A DNA stretch of 13,020 bases from the NCBI GenBank assembly GCA_036733345.1, contig DAINAR010000070.1, positions 1 through 13,020 of the forward strand, read 5' to 3'. Position numbers and translations under genes: made by a program. A model generated the notes under the pieces. It was not told the origin of the DNA, made no database searches, and saw nothing but the letters and a program-made list of their open reading frames with translations. The stretch comes from JAFGMQ01 sp036733345. Its GTDB lineage: Bacteria; Desulfobacterota; DSM-4660; Desulfatiglandales; Desulfatiglandaceae. Of the stretch, positions 1 through 7,170 are shown one piece after another (position 1 is the first letter of the stretch; each line of letters begins with the position of its first letter).

Positions 1-1
1 T

Positions 2-64
2 GCCGTCTTTAGTGCTTTGAAGGATATAAATGAAGTAGGACATGGTATTCTAGGAGTAAAATAA
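2..64 (+). CDS. 3' end of an unidentified gene (partial)
   Basis: One forward frame is open from the window edge to a TAA at 62-64 and encodes 20 residues ending in EVGHGILGVK. The other two forward frames hit stops within the first 20 bases. I do not recognise the family from so short a tail. The stop codon directly abuts the GC-rich terminal hairpin of the IS200/IS605 element (65-84). Either the element landed just behind the gene, or the stop codon and last residues come from the element end. The hairpin followed by CTTTT could terminate this transcript. An open stretch of this length can occur by chance in such sequence, so confidence is limited. Confidence 0.35.
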   Translation, partial: AVFSALKDINEVGHGILGVK

Positions 65-84
65 CCCCGCCTTAAAAGGCGGGG
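65..84. repeat. Right-end hairpin of the IS, terminator-like on both strands
   Basis: A 7-bp perfect GC stem (CCCCGCC/GGCGGGG) with a TTAAAA loop lies 3' of tnpA. It is followed by CTTTT on the + strand and by TTATTTTA on the minus strand. It could therefore stop both the upstream host gene and tnpA, as well as serving as the TnpA recognition hairpin. The terminator role is inferred. Confidence 0.75.
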
Positions 85-87
85 CTT

Positions 88-519
88 TTAGAACAATTCC
101 AACTGTTGGGGCGTTTTTTCACTATGCTTATGATACTCGATATATTTTTTGATGGTTTCTTTTGTTACTTTGTCTCCTACTGTCCTGACAAAGTAACCAT
201 CTTCCCAAAATTCACCGCCCCAAAGCTCCTCTTTAACTTCCGGAAACATACCAAATATCTTCCTTGCCGATCTACCCTTAAATCGCTGAACAACCTGGCC
301 TATCGAATATCGAGGCGGAAATCCCAAAAATATATGCACATGATCTTCGGCTACTTCCATCGCTTCTATCTCAAAATCATTCGCCATCGCTATTTCCCGA
401 AAGACAGATTCAACAAACTCTCGAAGGTCACCCCGCAATATCCATTTCCGATATTTCGGTGCCCATACCAAATGATACCTCGTATCGTAAACCGCATGAC
501 TGGCTCTTTTAATCGTCAT
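88..519 (-). CDS. tnpA: IS200/IS605 Y1 transposase TnpA
   Basis: The 143-residue protein has the usual length for this family. It carries the HUH metal-binding motif at H60-V-H62, within a stretch reading EDHVHIF, and a candidate nucleophilic tyrosine at Y126 in the C-terminal helix (KKYIEYHKH). Family knowledge: TnpA acts as a dimer, recognises the end hairpins and cuts and rejoins single-stranded DNA through a 5'-phosphotyrosine link during replication. The N-terminus (ASHAVYDTRYHLVWAPKYR) is typical of the family and supports the start at 519. The Shine-Dalgarno region is weak (AAGAT). The leader between the left-end hairpin and the start codon contains several overlapping palindromes (544-588), which could limit expression. 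No frameshift or internal stop is seen. Confidence 0.95.
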   Translation of the reverse strand: MTIKRASHAVYDTRYHLVWAPKYRKWILRGDLREFVESVFREIAMANDFEIEAMEVAEDHVHIFLGFPPRYSIGQVVQRFKGRSARKIFGMFPEVKEELWGGEFWEDGYFVRTVGDKVTKETIKKYIEYHKHSEKTPQQLELF

Positions 520-543
520 GCGTATATCTTAATAGATTTTAAA

Positions 544-588
544 ATCCTTTTAAAGGATGACCTTTCATCCCCGCCTTAAAAGACGGGG
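544..588. repeat. Left-end hairpin plus overlapping palindromes in the tnpA leader
   Basis: Three inverted repeats lie in series and overlap: ATCCTTT/AAAGGAT (544-558, 1-base centre), GGATGA/TCATCC (555-570, 4-base loop) and the IS left-end hairpin (569-588). Neighbouring stems share bases, so the folds are mutually exclusive. All lie upstream of the tnpA start at 519. Structured leaders that repress transposase expression are known for IS200; that role is inferred here. Confidence 0.7.
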
Positions 589-608
589 TATTCACGTCAT
601 ATTTTTCA

Positions 609-640
609 TAAAAAAGCCCATCTTATCACAAAGATGGGCT
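609..640 (-). terminator. Intrinsic terminator of the tRNA-Val/tRNA-Asp transcript
   Basis: A 10-bp perfect stem (AAGATGGGCT arm at 631-640, partner at 615-624) with a 6-base loop is followed on the minus strand by six Ts (610-615). It lies 12 bases past the tRNA-Asp CCA end. This is a classical rho-independent terminator. It may also end read-through from the tig-clpP-clpX-lon operon, as I see no earlier terminator. Confidence 0.88.
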
Positions 641-651
641 GTAAATTCTTA

Positions 652-729
652 TGGCGGGAGCGACGAGACTCGAACTCGCGACCTCCGGCGTGACAGGCCG
701 GCGTTCTAACCAAACTGAACTACGCCCCC
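652..729 (-). tRNA. tRNA-Asp (anticodon GTC)
   Basis: On the minus strand the sequence folds as a cloverleaf. The 7-bp acceptor stem starts GGGGGCG and pairs with CGCTCCC, including one G-U pair. The anticodon loop reads CTGTCAC, giving GTC and so aspartate, and the T-arm contains GAGTTCGAGTC. The discriminator is G and the CCA end is encoded (652-654). The gene starts one base after the CCA of tRNA-Val and must be released by processing of a joint precursor. Confidence 0.95.
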
Positions 730-730
730 A

Positions 731-805
731 TGGTAGGCGGAACAGGATTTGAACCTGCGACCCTCGGCTTGTAAGGCCGACGCTCTCCCACTGAGCTACC
801 CGCCT
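731..805 (-). tRNA. tRNA-Val (anticodon TAC)
   Basis: On the minus strand the acceptor stem AGGCGGG pairs with TCCGCCT. The D-arm contains TAGCTCAGTGGGAGAGC, the anticodon loop CTTACAA gives TAC (valine), and the T-arm contains GGTTCAAATCC. The discriminator is A and CCA is encoded at 731-733. It is the first gene of a two-tRNA unit with tRNA-Asp, with only base 730 between them. Confidence 0.95.
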
Positions 806-816
806 GAAGCCGTTAA

Positions 817-845
817 TATCTAATAGCTTTCTTCTTTCTTGTCAA
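817..845 (-). promoter_or_regulatory. Probable sigma-70 promoter of the tRNA-Val/Asp unit
   Basis: On the minus strand a perfect TTGACA -35 box (840-845) is followed after 17 bases by TAGATA (817-822), a weak -10 match. A 15-base spacing to TATTAG is an alternative. The predicted transcript would start only a few bases before the mature tRNA-Val 5' end at 805. The site lies in the 55-bp gap after lon. Confidence 0.55.
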
Positions 846-860
846 GTAAATTATAATGTT

Positions 861-3329
861 TCAGTGGGCAACTAAAGAGGATTCATTTGAACCTTCTTTT
901 TTGATGATATCACTTAGTTCAAAGGGTTTGCATTCTCCATCAGGAGCAAAGAACTGTTCACCCTCTTTTAAAACTAATGCCTCTCGCAGAACGTCATCCA
1001 TATGTTTTACGAGAACCAATTCTACCTTTTTAAGAATTTTTTTAGGTATTTCTTCTATGTCCTTTTTATTATCAAAAGGTATAAGAACTTTGGATATACC
1101 TCCTCTATGTGCAGCCAGGATCTTTTCTTTGAGCCCACCGATCGGAAGTATTCTGCCTCTCAAGGTTATTTCTCCTGTCATAGCAATATCACGATTGACA
1201 GGTTTTCTTGTTAGAGCGGATACAATTGATGTGGCAAGGGTTATGCCGGCTGAAGGCCCATCTTTTGGGATAGCACCTTCAGGAACATGCACATGAATGT
1301 CTATCTTTTCATAAAAGTTTTCAGGAAGCCTCAATTGCCTGGCTCTGGATCTCACATAACTCAAAGCTGCCTGCGCTGATTCCTGCATTACATCTCCGAG
1401 CTTGCCTGTAAGCGAAAGCTTTCCCTTTCCCTGCATAATAGTTGCTTCGGTCTGAAGGAGTTCGCCGCCAACATCAGTCCATGCAAGACCTGTTGTTACG
1501 CCTATCGTATCCTTTTCTTCTGCACGGCCATAATGATATTTCTGTACTCCGAGGTATTTGTGGATTGATTGAGGTCTAATGATCACCTTGGTCATTTTTC
1601 CGCCTCTTACAACCTCTTTGGCAACCTTACGGCAGATAGAAGAGATCTCACGCTCTAAATTTCTTACTCCAGCTTCTCTGGTATAGTTTCTTATAATGTT
1701 AAGTATGGCCTTATCGGAAAAAGAAATATTCTCTGTATTAAGACCATTTTCCTCGACCTGTTTTTTAATAAGAAACTGTTTCGCGATATTCAGTTTTTCA
1801 ATCTCTGTATAGCCTGGCAGTCTTATTACCTCCATCCTGTCCTGAAGGGGTGGAGGGATATTGGGCAGATTATTAGCTGTAGTAATAAAAAACACATCCG
1901 ACAAGTCGTAATCCAAGTCAAGGTAGTGATCATTAAAAGCAAAATTCTGTTCCTTATCAAGGACCTCAAGAAGTGCTGCTGAAGGATCTCCGCGGAAATC
2001 GGTACTCATCTTATCCACTTCATCAAGACAGAATACCGGGTTATTTGATTTTGCTTTTCTTAAGAATTGAATAATTTTTCCGGGCAGGGCACCTATATAT
2101 GTCCTTCTATGCCCTCTTATCTCAGCCTCATCCCTGACTCCGCCAAGTGAAAGACGAACAAAATTACGGCCGGTTGCCCTTGCAACAGATTTTGAAACCG
2201 ATGTTTTGCCAACCCCCGGAGGGCCTACCAGACAAAGAATCGGACCTCCAATTTTTTTGGTGAGGTGTTGAACCGCTAGATATTCGAGGATTCTTTCTTT
2301 AGGTTTTTCAAGACCATAATGATCTTCGTTCAAAATATCCTCAGCCTCTTTAAGATCCATTTTTTCTTTTGTTTTTTCTTTCCAGGGTAGCGATAGAATC
2401 CAGTCAATATAGTTACGAACTACAGTAGCCTCGGCCGACATTGGAGACATGAGTTTAAGCTTTTTGAATTCCTGTTTCACCTTTGCATTTGCTTCTTTGG
2501 GCAGCCTTTTTCTTTTTATTGCTTTTTCCAGTTCATCGAGCTCAGCCTTGAAGTCATCCTTGGAGCCCATTTCTTTCTGGATTGCGCGCATTTGCTCATT
2601 GAGGTAGTAGTCCTTCTGAGTCTTTTCCATTTGTTTTTTGACTCTTGACCTGAGCCGCTGTTCAAGCTGAAGAATGTTGATTTCATTGCTCAGTTTTTCA
2701 TAAAGCATTTTCAAGCGTGTATTGAGGTCTTCAATCTCAAGAAGTTCCTGTTTGTCCGTGATTCTCAGAGTAAGATGGCCGGCTATGGTGTCAGCCAGAC
2801 GTGCCGGTTCTTCAATAGCTATAACTGTTGAAGCAACTTCCTGGCCTATTTTATTATTCAGCTTTGCATATTCTTCAAATTTATAGTTAATTGTTCTGAC
2901 TAATGCTATGGTTTCATTATTAATTTCATAGTCTTCCGGCATTTTCTCGACTTCGACCATAAAGAAATCCTGCTTGTCGAGAAAAATATTAATTTTGCCT
3001 CTTTCCTTTCCTTCAATCAATGCTTTAACAGTGCCGTCGGGAAGTTTCAAGAGTTGAAGAACCGTGCTGAGCGTGCCATAAAGATACATATCATGAGGGG
3101 TGGGATCATCGATTCTCGCATCCTTTTGGGCTGCAAGGAAAATTTCCTTATGATGTGCCATAGCATACTCAAGCGACTTAATAGACCTGTCACGTCCTAC
3201 AAAAAGTGGGACAACCATATTAGGGAATACAACGACATCCCTTAATGGCAGAAGAGGATAATAATATTTTTCTTCTTTATCAAAATCACTTGAGTCTTTG
3301 TTGCTTAAATTGAACATAAATTTATCCAT
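861..3329 (-). CDS. lon: ATP-dependent protease Lon
   Basis: Lon is a cytosolic AAA+ protease that unfolds and degrades misfolded and regulatory proteins. At 822 residues this is a complete LonA-type enzyme. The N-terminal substrate-binding domain starts near residue 25 (YPLLPLRDVVVFPNMVVPL), and a helical coiled region spans about 200-290. The AAA+ module has Walker A GPPGVGKT (369-376) and Walker B VFCLDEVDK (432-440). The C-terminal protease domain carries the Ser-Lys dyad: S693 in PKDGPSAG and K734 in GGLKEK. The start codon overlaps the clpX stop by 8 bases (ATGGATAA) with no clear ribosome site, so translation is probably coupled to clpX. An ATG four codons downstream is an alternative start. 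It is the last protein gene of the tig-clpP-clpX-lon operon, and the acidic C-terminal tail is slightly longer than that of E. coli Lon. Confidence 0.98.
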   Translation of the reverse strand: MDKFMFNLSNKDSSDFDKEEKYYYPLLPLRDVVVFPNMVVPLFVGRDRSIKSLEYAMAHHKEIFLAAQKDARIDDPTPHDMYLYGTLSTVLQLLKLPDGTVKALIEGKERGKINIFLDKQDFFMVEVEKMPEDYEINNETIALVRTINYKFEEYAKLNNKIGQEVASTVIAIEEPARLADTIAGHLTLRITDKQELLEIEDLNTRLKMLYEKLSNEINILQLEQRLRSRVKKQMEKTQKDYYLNEQMRAIQKEMGSKDDFKAELDELEKAIKRKRLPKEANAKVKQEFKKLKLMSPMSAEATVVRNYIDWILSLPWKEKTKEKMDLKEAEDILNEDHYGLEKPKERILEYLAVQHLTKKIGGPILCLVGPPGVGKTSVSKSVARATGRNFVRLSLGGVRDEAEIRGHRRTYIGALPGKIIQFLRKAKSNNPVFCLDEVDKMSTDFRGDPSAALLEVLDKEQNFAFNDHYLDLDYDLSDVFFITTANNLPNIPPPLQDRMEVIRLPGYTEIEKLNIAKQFLIKKQVEENGLNTENISFSDKAILNIIRNYTREAGVRNLEREISSICRKVAKEVVRGGKMTKVIIRPQSIHKYLGVQKYHYGRAEEKDTIGVTTGLAWTDVGGELLQTEATIMQGKGKLSLTGKLGDVMQESAQAALSYVRSRARQLRLPENFYEKIDIHVHVPEGAIPKDGPSAGITLATSIVSALTRKPVNRDIAMTGEITLRGRILPIGGLKEKILAAHRGGISKVLIPFDNKKDIEEIPKKILKKVELVLVKHMDDVLREALVLKEGEQFFAPDGECKPFELSDIIKKEGSNESSLVAH

Positions 3330-4572
3330 ATTTTACTTGGTTGTCATAAATCAATAAAGGAGCTTCAGCTTTGCTCAATACTTCTTCGCCGATCACAACT
3401 TCACGAACTCCCGGGGTAGAAGGGATATCATACATAATATCCAGCATGACTGACTCGAGAATAGCCCTGAGACCACGTGCGCCTGATTTACGCTTTATTG
3501 CATGTTGGGCAACGGATTCAAGAAGCTCATCTGTGAAATTAAGCTCAACTCCTTCCAATTCAAATAATTTTTTATATTGTTTCACCAGGGAGTTCTTAGG
3601 CTCAGTTAAAATTCTTACGAGGGCATCCAGGCTTAATTCATTTAAAGTTGTGATGATGGGTATTCTACCGATGAATTCAGGGATAAGCCCATACTTGATG
3701 AGATCTTCAGGCTGAACAAGAGATATGATCTTGTTGTAGTCTGTTTCTTTTTCACCTTCAATATCAGCTTCAAAGCCAATCAATTTGCTGCCTATTCGGT
3801 TTCTTATAATCTTATCAAGGCCATTGAAAGTTCCGCCACAAATAAAGAGAATGTTGCTGGTATCAACTTTTATAAAATCCTGCTGTGGATGCTTTCTTCC
3901 CCCCTTGGGTGGAATACTCGCCATTGTTCCTTCTATAATTTTAAGAAGGGCCTGCTGTACCCCCTCTCCTGATACATCACGTGTAATAGAAGGACTATCG
4001 GCCTTACGGGCAATTTTATCAATTTCATCTATATATACTATACCTCTGCATGCGGCATCAACGTCATAATTGGCCATCTGTACAAGGCTTAGAATAATAT
4101 TTTCAACGTCTTCACCCACATATCCAGCCTCAGTAAGAGTAGTTGCATCTGCAATGGTAAATGGGACCTTAAGTATCCTGGCCAGAGTTTGGGCCAGCAA
4201 AGTCTTCCCGGAGCCGGTAGGTCCAATCAGCAATATATTACTCTTTTCAATTTCAACGCCCTGCATATCAACTTTTGTATTGATGCGCTTATAATGATTA
4301 TGTACTGCGACAGAGAGAGTTTTTTTTGATCTGTCCTGCTCAATGACATACTGATCAAGAATATCCTTTATCCCGGAAGGCTTCAGAGAATCCGCTGATG
4401 CTTCATCATCGCTTTCCTGAATCCGCTCTTCAGCGATTATTTCATTGCATAGCTGGATACATTCATCACAGATATATACAGATGGACCGGCGATAAGTTT
4501 TTTTACTTCATCCTGACTTTTTCCGCAAAATGAACATAAAAGGTCATTATTGGAATCATTTTTTTTGTTCAT
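3322..4572 (-). CDS. clpX: ClpX, ATPase and unfoldase subunit of ClpXP
   Basis: ClpX forms a hexameric ring that recognises, unfolds and threads substrates into the ClpP chamber. The 416 residues include the N-terminal C4 zinc-binding domain (C13, C16, C35, C38), which binds adaptors and substrates. Walker A is GPTGSGKT (117-124) and Walker B is IVYIDEIDK (178-186). The GYVG pore loop is at 150-153, the RKH loop at 226-228, and the ClpP-docking IGF loop at I265-G266-F267. The sensor-2 motif GARGLR is at 364-369. All residues needed for unfolding and ClpP docking are present. The gene starts 15 bp after clpP and overlaps lon by 8 bp, so the three genes are probably co-expressed. The ribosome site before the start is weak. 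Confidence 0.98.
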   Translation of the reverse strand: MNKKNDSNNDLLCSFCGKSQDEVKKLIAGPSVYICDECIQLCNEIIAEERIQESDDEASADSLKPSGIKDILDQYVIEQDRSKKTLSVAVHNHYKRINTKVDMQGVEIEKSNILLIGPTGSGKTLLAQTLARILKVPFTIADATTLTEAGYVGEDVENIILSLVQMANYDVDAACRGIVYIDEIDKIARKADSPSITRDVSGEGVQQALLKIIEGTMASIPPKGGRKHPQQDFIKVDTSNILFICGGTFNGLDKIIRNRIGSKLIGFEADIEGEKETDYNKIISLVQPEDLIKYGLIPEFIGRIPIITTLNELSLDALVRILTEPKNSLVKQYKKLFELEGVELNFTDELLESVAQHAIKRKSGARGLRAILESVMLDIMYDIPSTPGVREVVIGEEVLSKAEAPLLIYDNQVKYG

Positions 4573-4587
4573 GTCTATGCCTATGCT

Positions 4588-5196
4588 CTATTTATTCTTT
4601 ATCAATTCTTCCTGCATTTCCCTTGACGTGATAATTCTGTCAACAATGCCATATTCTTTGGCTTCTGTACTGGACATGAAATAATCACGTTCAGTATCTT
4701 TCTCGATAGTTTTTAAATCCTGGCCGGTATGTTTAGCAAGTATATTATTGAGTTCGTCTCTCATTCTCAAGATTTCCCTTGTATGAATTTCAATGTCCGT
4801 AGCCTGTCCCTGCATGCCTCCGAGCGGTTGATGTATTAAAATCCTTGCGTGGGGCAGTGCATAACGCTTGCCTTTAGCTCCGGCTGCCAGGAGCATTGCT
4901 GCCATGCTTGCGGTTTGCCCCATGCAGATTGTTGTAACATCGGCCTTTATATACTGCATTGTATCATAGATTGCCAGACCCGCGGTAACAGATCCTCCGG
5001 GAGAGTTTATATATAGATTGATATCCTTGTCCGGGTCTTCAGATTCCAAAAATAACATCTGTGCGATGATTGTATTCGCCATCTGGTCATGTACCTGCTC
5101 TCCCATAAAAATTATGCGGTCTTTCAAAAGCCTGGAGTAGATATCATATGCACGCTCTCCACGACTTGATTGTTCAATAACCATCGGTATCAGCAT
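4588..5196 (-). CDS. clpP: ClpP, proteolytic subunit of ClpXP
   Basis: ClpP is a tetradecameric serine peptidase chamber. The 202 residues carry the full triad: S97 in GQTASMAA, H122 in LIHQPLGG and D171 in TERDYFMS. From memory, these positions match the mature E. coli numbering, and the protein begins MLIPMVIEQSSRGERAYDIYSRLL, which aligns with the start of mature ClpP. It therefore appears to lack the long cleaved propeptide of E. coli ClpP. The gene lies 5 bp after tig and 15 bp before clpX. A purine-rich GGGGGAT at the end of tig may serve as its ribosome site. The ClpX IGF loop encoded next door is the expected docking partner. Confidence 0.98.
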   Translation of the reverse strand: MLIPMVIEQSSRGERAYDIYSRLLKDRIIFMGEQVHDQMANTIIAQMLFLESEDPDKDINLYINSPGGSVTAGLAIYDTMQYIKADVTTICMGQTASMAAMLLAAGAKGKRYALPHARILIHQPLGGMQGQATDIEIHTREILRMRDELNNILAKHTGQDLKTIEKDTERDYFMSSTEAKEYGIVDRIITSREMQEELIKNK

Positions 5197-5201
5197 ATGA
5201 T

Positions 5202-6536
5202 TTATCTATCCCCCTTTTCGGATTTAGCATTTTCATTAGTTATTTCTTTTTTTACTTCAGTAATTTTAGCATTCTCAATTAAGTAGTTCAATGTTTTTTG
5301 CTCAAGCAGCCTCTCACGCATGGAATTCTCAAGATTCCTTGAACTGTAGAAATTACGGACTGCTTCATATGGCTGCCCCATTGCTGAGGCCATATCTCTG
5401 AAACCATTTTCCAGATCGCTTTCATCTACTGCTATTCCATTATCAGTTGCTATTTTATCAAGAATCAGCATTTCTTTTACTCTCTTTTTAGAATCTTCTA
5501 TAAAATCCTCTCGCAATTTTTCATTGGATATGCCAGCTTCTTCTAAGTTTGAACCACTCCTCGCTAAATTCTGTTTCACATTTTCTATTGCATAATTGAG
5601 TTCCGACTCCACAAGGACCTGGGGAAGTTCAAAATCAACGCTTTCACATATTTTTTCCAGCAGTTTTCGCTTAAGATCAGCCTCTGTTTTATTATTTTCT
5701 TGAGAGCCAATTATTTCTCTGAGTTTTTCTTTAAGCTCATCTATATTTTTAATATCAGCAGCAAGGCTTTGTGCAAATTCATCGTTCAGTTCAGGAAGTT
5801 CTCTTTTTTTTATGTCCAGTATTTTCACTTTGAAGTCTACATTTTTACCGGCAAGTTTTGGATTATAATATTCATCGTCAAAATCAACTTTAAATTCGGA
5901 AGTTTCTTCCTTTTTCAGGCCAATCAGGGCATCTTCGAATTTATGGTAAAAACTGTTGTTGCCGACTTTCAGAAGATAATTTGAAGCCTTTACACCTTCA
6001 ATTGGTTTTGACTCCTCAAAACCCTCATAGTCTATTACAGCGAGGTCATCTTTCTGTACAGGTCTGTTTTCGTTAATACTTACAATCTTTCCATTGGCCT
6101 CCCTGATTTGCTCAAGACGAGTTTCGATGTCGTTTTCACTGACTGAAGATATTTCTTTTTCTAATTCGATTCCAATATAATCCTTCAATTCGAATTCAGG
6201 CCGCACATCCATTGTTGCGGAGTATTTGAAACTCTGTCCCTGTTTCAGGGTTTCCTTTTCAAGCAAAGGCGTTCCGATAGGAAAGACCTTTACTTCATCC
6301 AGGGCCTTCTGGAATGTCTCGCCGATCAATCTTTTTGTCACATCTTCAGCAACCTGGTCACCAAAGCGTCTTTCAAGTATGTTTTTAGGGATTTTATTCG
6401 GCCTGAACCCGGGCACTCTTGCAGTTTTCCGCAATTCTCTGTATGCATCACTGAAATACCCGTCAATTTCATGAGATTCAATTTCAACGGACAGCTTTTT
6501 CTTTACAGGACTGATTTCTTCCAAACTGGTTTTCAT
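5202..6536 (-). CDS. tig: Trigger factor, ribosome-associated chaperone and prolyl isomerase
   Basis: Trigger factor binds ribosomal protein L23 at the exit tunnel and shelters nascent chains. The 444-residue protein has the three expected parts. The N-terminal ribosome-binding domain has the signature loop GFRPNKIP at 43-50. An FKBP-type prolyl isomerase domain spans about 150-245 (DDLAVIDYEGFEESK onward). The C-terminal helical chaperone arms span about 250-430 and end in a charged tail. A GAGGAA ribosome site (6541-6546 on the opposite strand) lies just before the ATG. It is the first gene of the operon and is followed by clpP after 5 bp, coupling nascent-chain folding to proteolysis. Upstream is an AT-rich leader in which I see no convincing sigma-70 or CIRCE site. 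Confidence 0.97.
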   Translation of the reverse strand: MKTSLEEISPVKKKLSVEIESHEIDGYFSDAYRELRKTARVPGFRPNKIPKNILERRFGDQVAEDVTKRLIGETFQKALDEVKVFPIGTPLLEKETLKQGQSFKYSATMDVRPEFELKDYIGIELEKEISSVSENDIETRLEQIREANGKIVSINENRPVQKDDLAVIDYEGFEESKPIEGVKASNYLLKVGNNSFYHKFEDALIGLKKEETSEFKVDFDDEYYNPKLAGKNVDFKVKILDIKKRELPELNDEFAQSLAADIKNIDELKEKLREIIGSQENNKTEADLKRKLLEKICESVDFELPQVLVESELNYAIENVKQNLARSGSNLEEAGISNEKLREDFIEDSKKRVKEMLILDKIATDNGIAVDESDLENGFRDMASAMGQPYEAVRNFYSSRNLENSMRERLLEQKTLNYLIENAKITEVKKEITNENAKSEKGDR

Positions 6537-6832
6537 AGTTTTCCTCGTTTAAAATATAAGCAATAAATGTACCTTCTCTGACAGGCTAACATGATAAAAA
6601 TCAAATTGGCTATATTTTTATTGGCAATAATTAAAATAAATAACAACTATTTTTCTAATTTCAATATTTCGCAATGATATTGTTGCAAAAAAAAATAAGT
6701 GCTTATCAACGTCTTAATAAAAAGTCAACATTTTCACGATGTATAAATCAAACATGGGAAAACGGGCCGCAATGCATATTTGAATAAAATAAGGATAAAA
6801 ATACATTTTCTTGTTAAAGAATTTTTACTAAA
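6537..6832. other. AT-rich upstream region of tig with small dyads, no gene
   Basis: About 300 bp with strikingly low GC and no plausible coding frame. It should contain the operon promoter, but I could not pick a convincing -35/-10 pair. Visible structure includes CAATAT/ATATTG with a 9-base spacer (6662-6682), ATAAG/CTTAT around 6695-6706 flanked by nine As (6687-6695), and ATTGGC repeated directly at 6605-6610 and 6620-6625. Any of these could bind a regulator; none matches an operator I recognise. Confidence 0.5.
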
Positions 6833-6895
6833 TAGTGCCTATCCATAAATGGCCAATTTTCTCAATCTAGGCGTCAGTCTCAAATTTTACTGCCA

Positions 6896-7087
6896 TCGTA
6901 AAAAGTCGTAACTCCGGGCCCGCGTCAAGTGCGGGATAAACCAGCCAAAAACACAGGCTGGCAAGCCCTCCACAAACACTGGCGGGTAAATTCCAACCGG
7001 AGCCCAGATGCCACGTAACTGCTTAAAAACACTGGATTCCAACTTTCGTAGGAATGACGAAAAGCGGTGCTTTTCGACTTTTTGCGA
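6896..7087. repeat. 192-bp MITE-like foldback unit
   Basis: The unit is bounded by TCGTAAAAAGTCG (6896-6908) and CGACTTTTTGCGA (7075-7087), 13-bp inverted repeats with one mismatch. It contains several smaller hairpins: CCCGC/GCGGG (6919-6935), CCAGCC/GGCTGG (6941-6961), CTCCGG/CCGGAG (6912-7002), ATTCC/GGAAT (7036-7055) and CGAAAAGC/GCTTTTCG with a GGT loop (7058-7076). The ATTCC-CTTTCG-GGAATGACG core resembles palindromes repeated in many proteobacterial genomes. It is GC-rich compared with its flanks, which suggests an acquired sequence. Confidence 0.65.
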
Positions 7088-7116
7088 GTTCATCAATTTT
7101 AATTTAACATAGAAAT

Positions 7117-7135
7117 CCACGTCCTTTGGGCGTGG
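7117..7135. repeat. IS200/IS605-like end hairpin
   Basis: An 8-bp stem CCACGTCC/GGGCGTGG with one T-G wobble and a TTT loop. Its design matches the end hairpins of IS200/IS605 elements, including the intact one at 65-588, though the sequence differs. No transposase gene is adjacent, so it may be the remnant or non-autonomous end of a related element. Confidence 0.5.
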
Positions 7136-7170
7136 TCAGAGGTATTAGGCTCTGCCTGAAAAATGTTTTT

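Larger units (their letters stand above)
65..588 (-). mobile_element. IS200/IS605-family insertion sequence, tnpA only
   Basis: A short element consists of one Y1 transposase gene on the minus strand flanked by near-identical subterminal hairpins at 65-84 and 569-588. Both hairpins have CCCCGCC and a TTAAAA loop, and the closing arms are GGCGGGG and GACGGGG. Such palindromes are the sites recognised by TnpA in this family, which moves as single-stranded circles and leaves no target duplication. The right side, upstream of tnpA, is the left end by family convention. No tnpB is present, so this is the minimal IS200-like layout. The exact cleavage sites lie a few bases outside the hairpins and cannot be fixed without an empty site. 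The open reading frame and both hairpins are intact, so the copy may be active. Confidence 0.88.

Noticed and set aside
106..579. 157-codon open frame on the + strand opposite tnpA
   Set aside because: It is antisense to an intact, motif-bearing transposase and its translation shows no recognisable domain. It is a shadow of the tnpA reading frame.
856..1296. 146-codon + strand open frame within lon
   Set aside because: It is antisense to the highly conserved Lon protease domain, which fully explains the coding signal. The same applies to smaller antisense frames in clpX, tig, lysS and lolC.
6537..6830. CIRCE or sigma-32 heat-shock promoter for tig
   Set aside because: The CIRCE half-sites are absent (ATAAGTGCTTAT only superficially resembles one), and the single CCCAT on the minus strand has no matching upstream -35 box.
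6887..7120. 77-codon minus-strand open frame across the MITE-like unit
   Set aside because: It lies entirely over inverted repeats. The translation has no domain, and it lacks a convincing ribosome site. It is best explained by the repeat.
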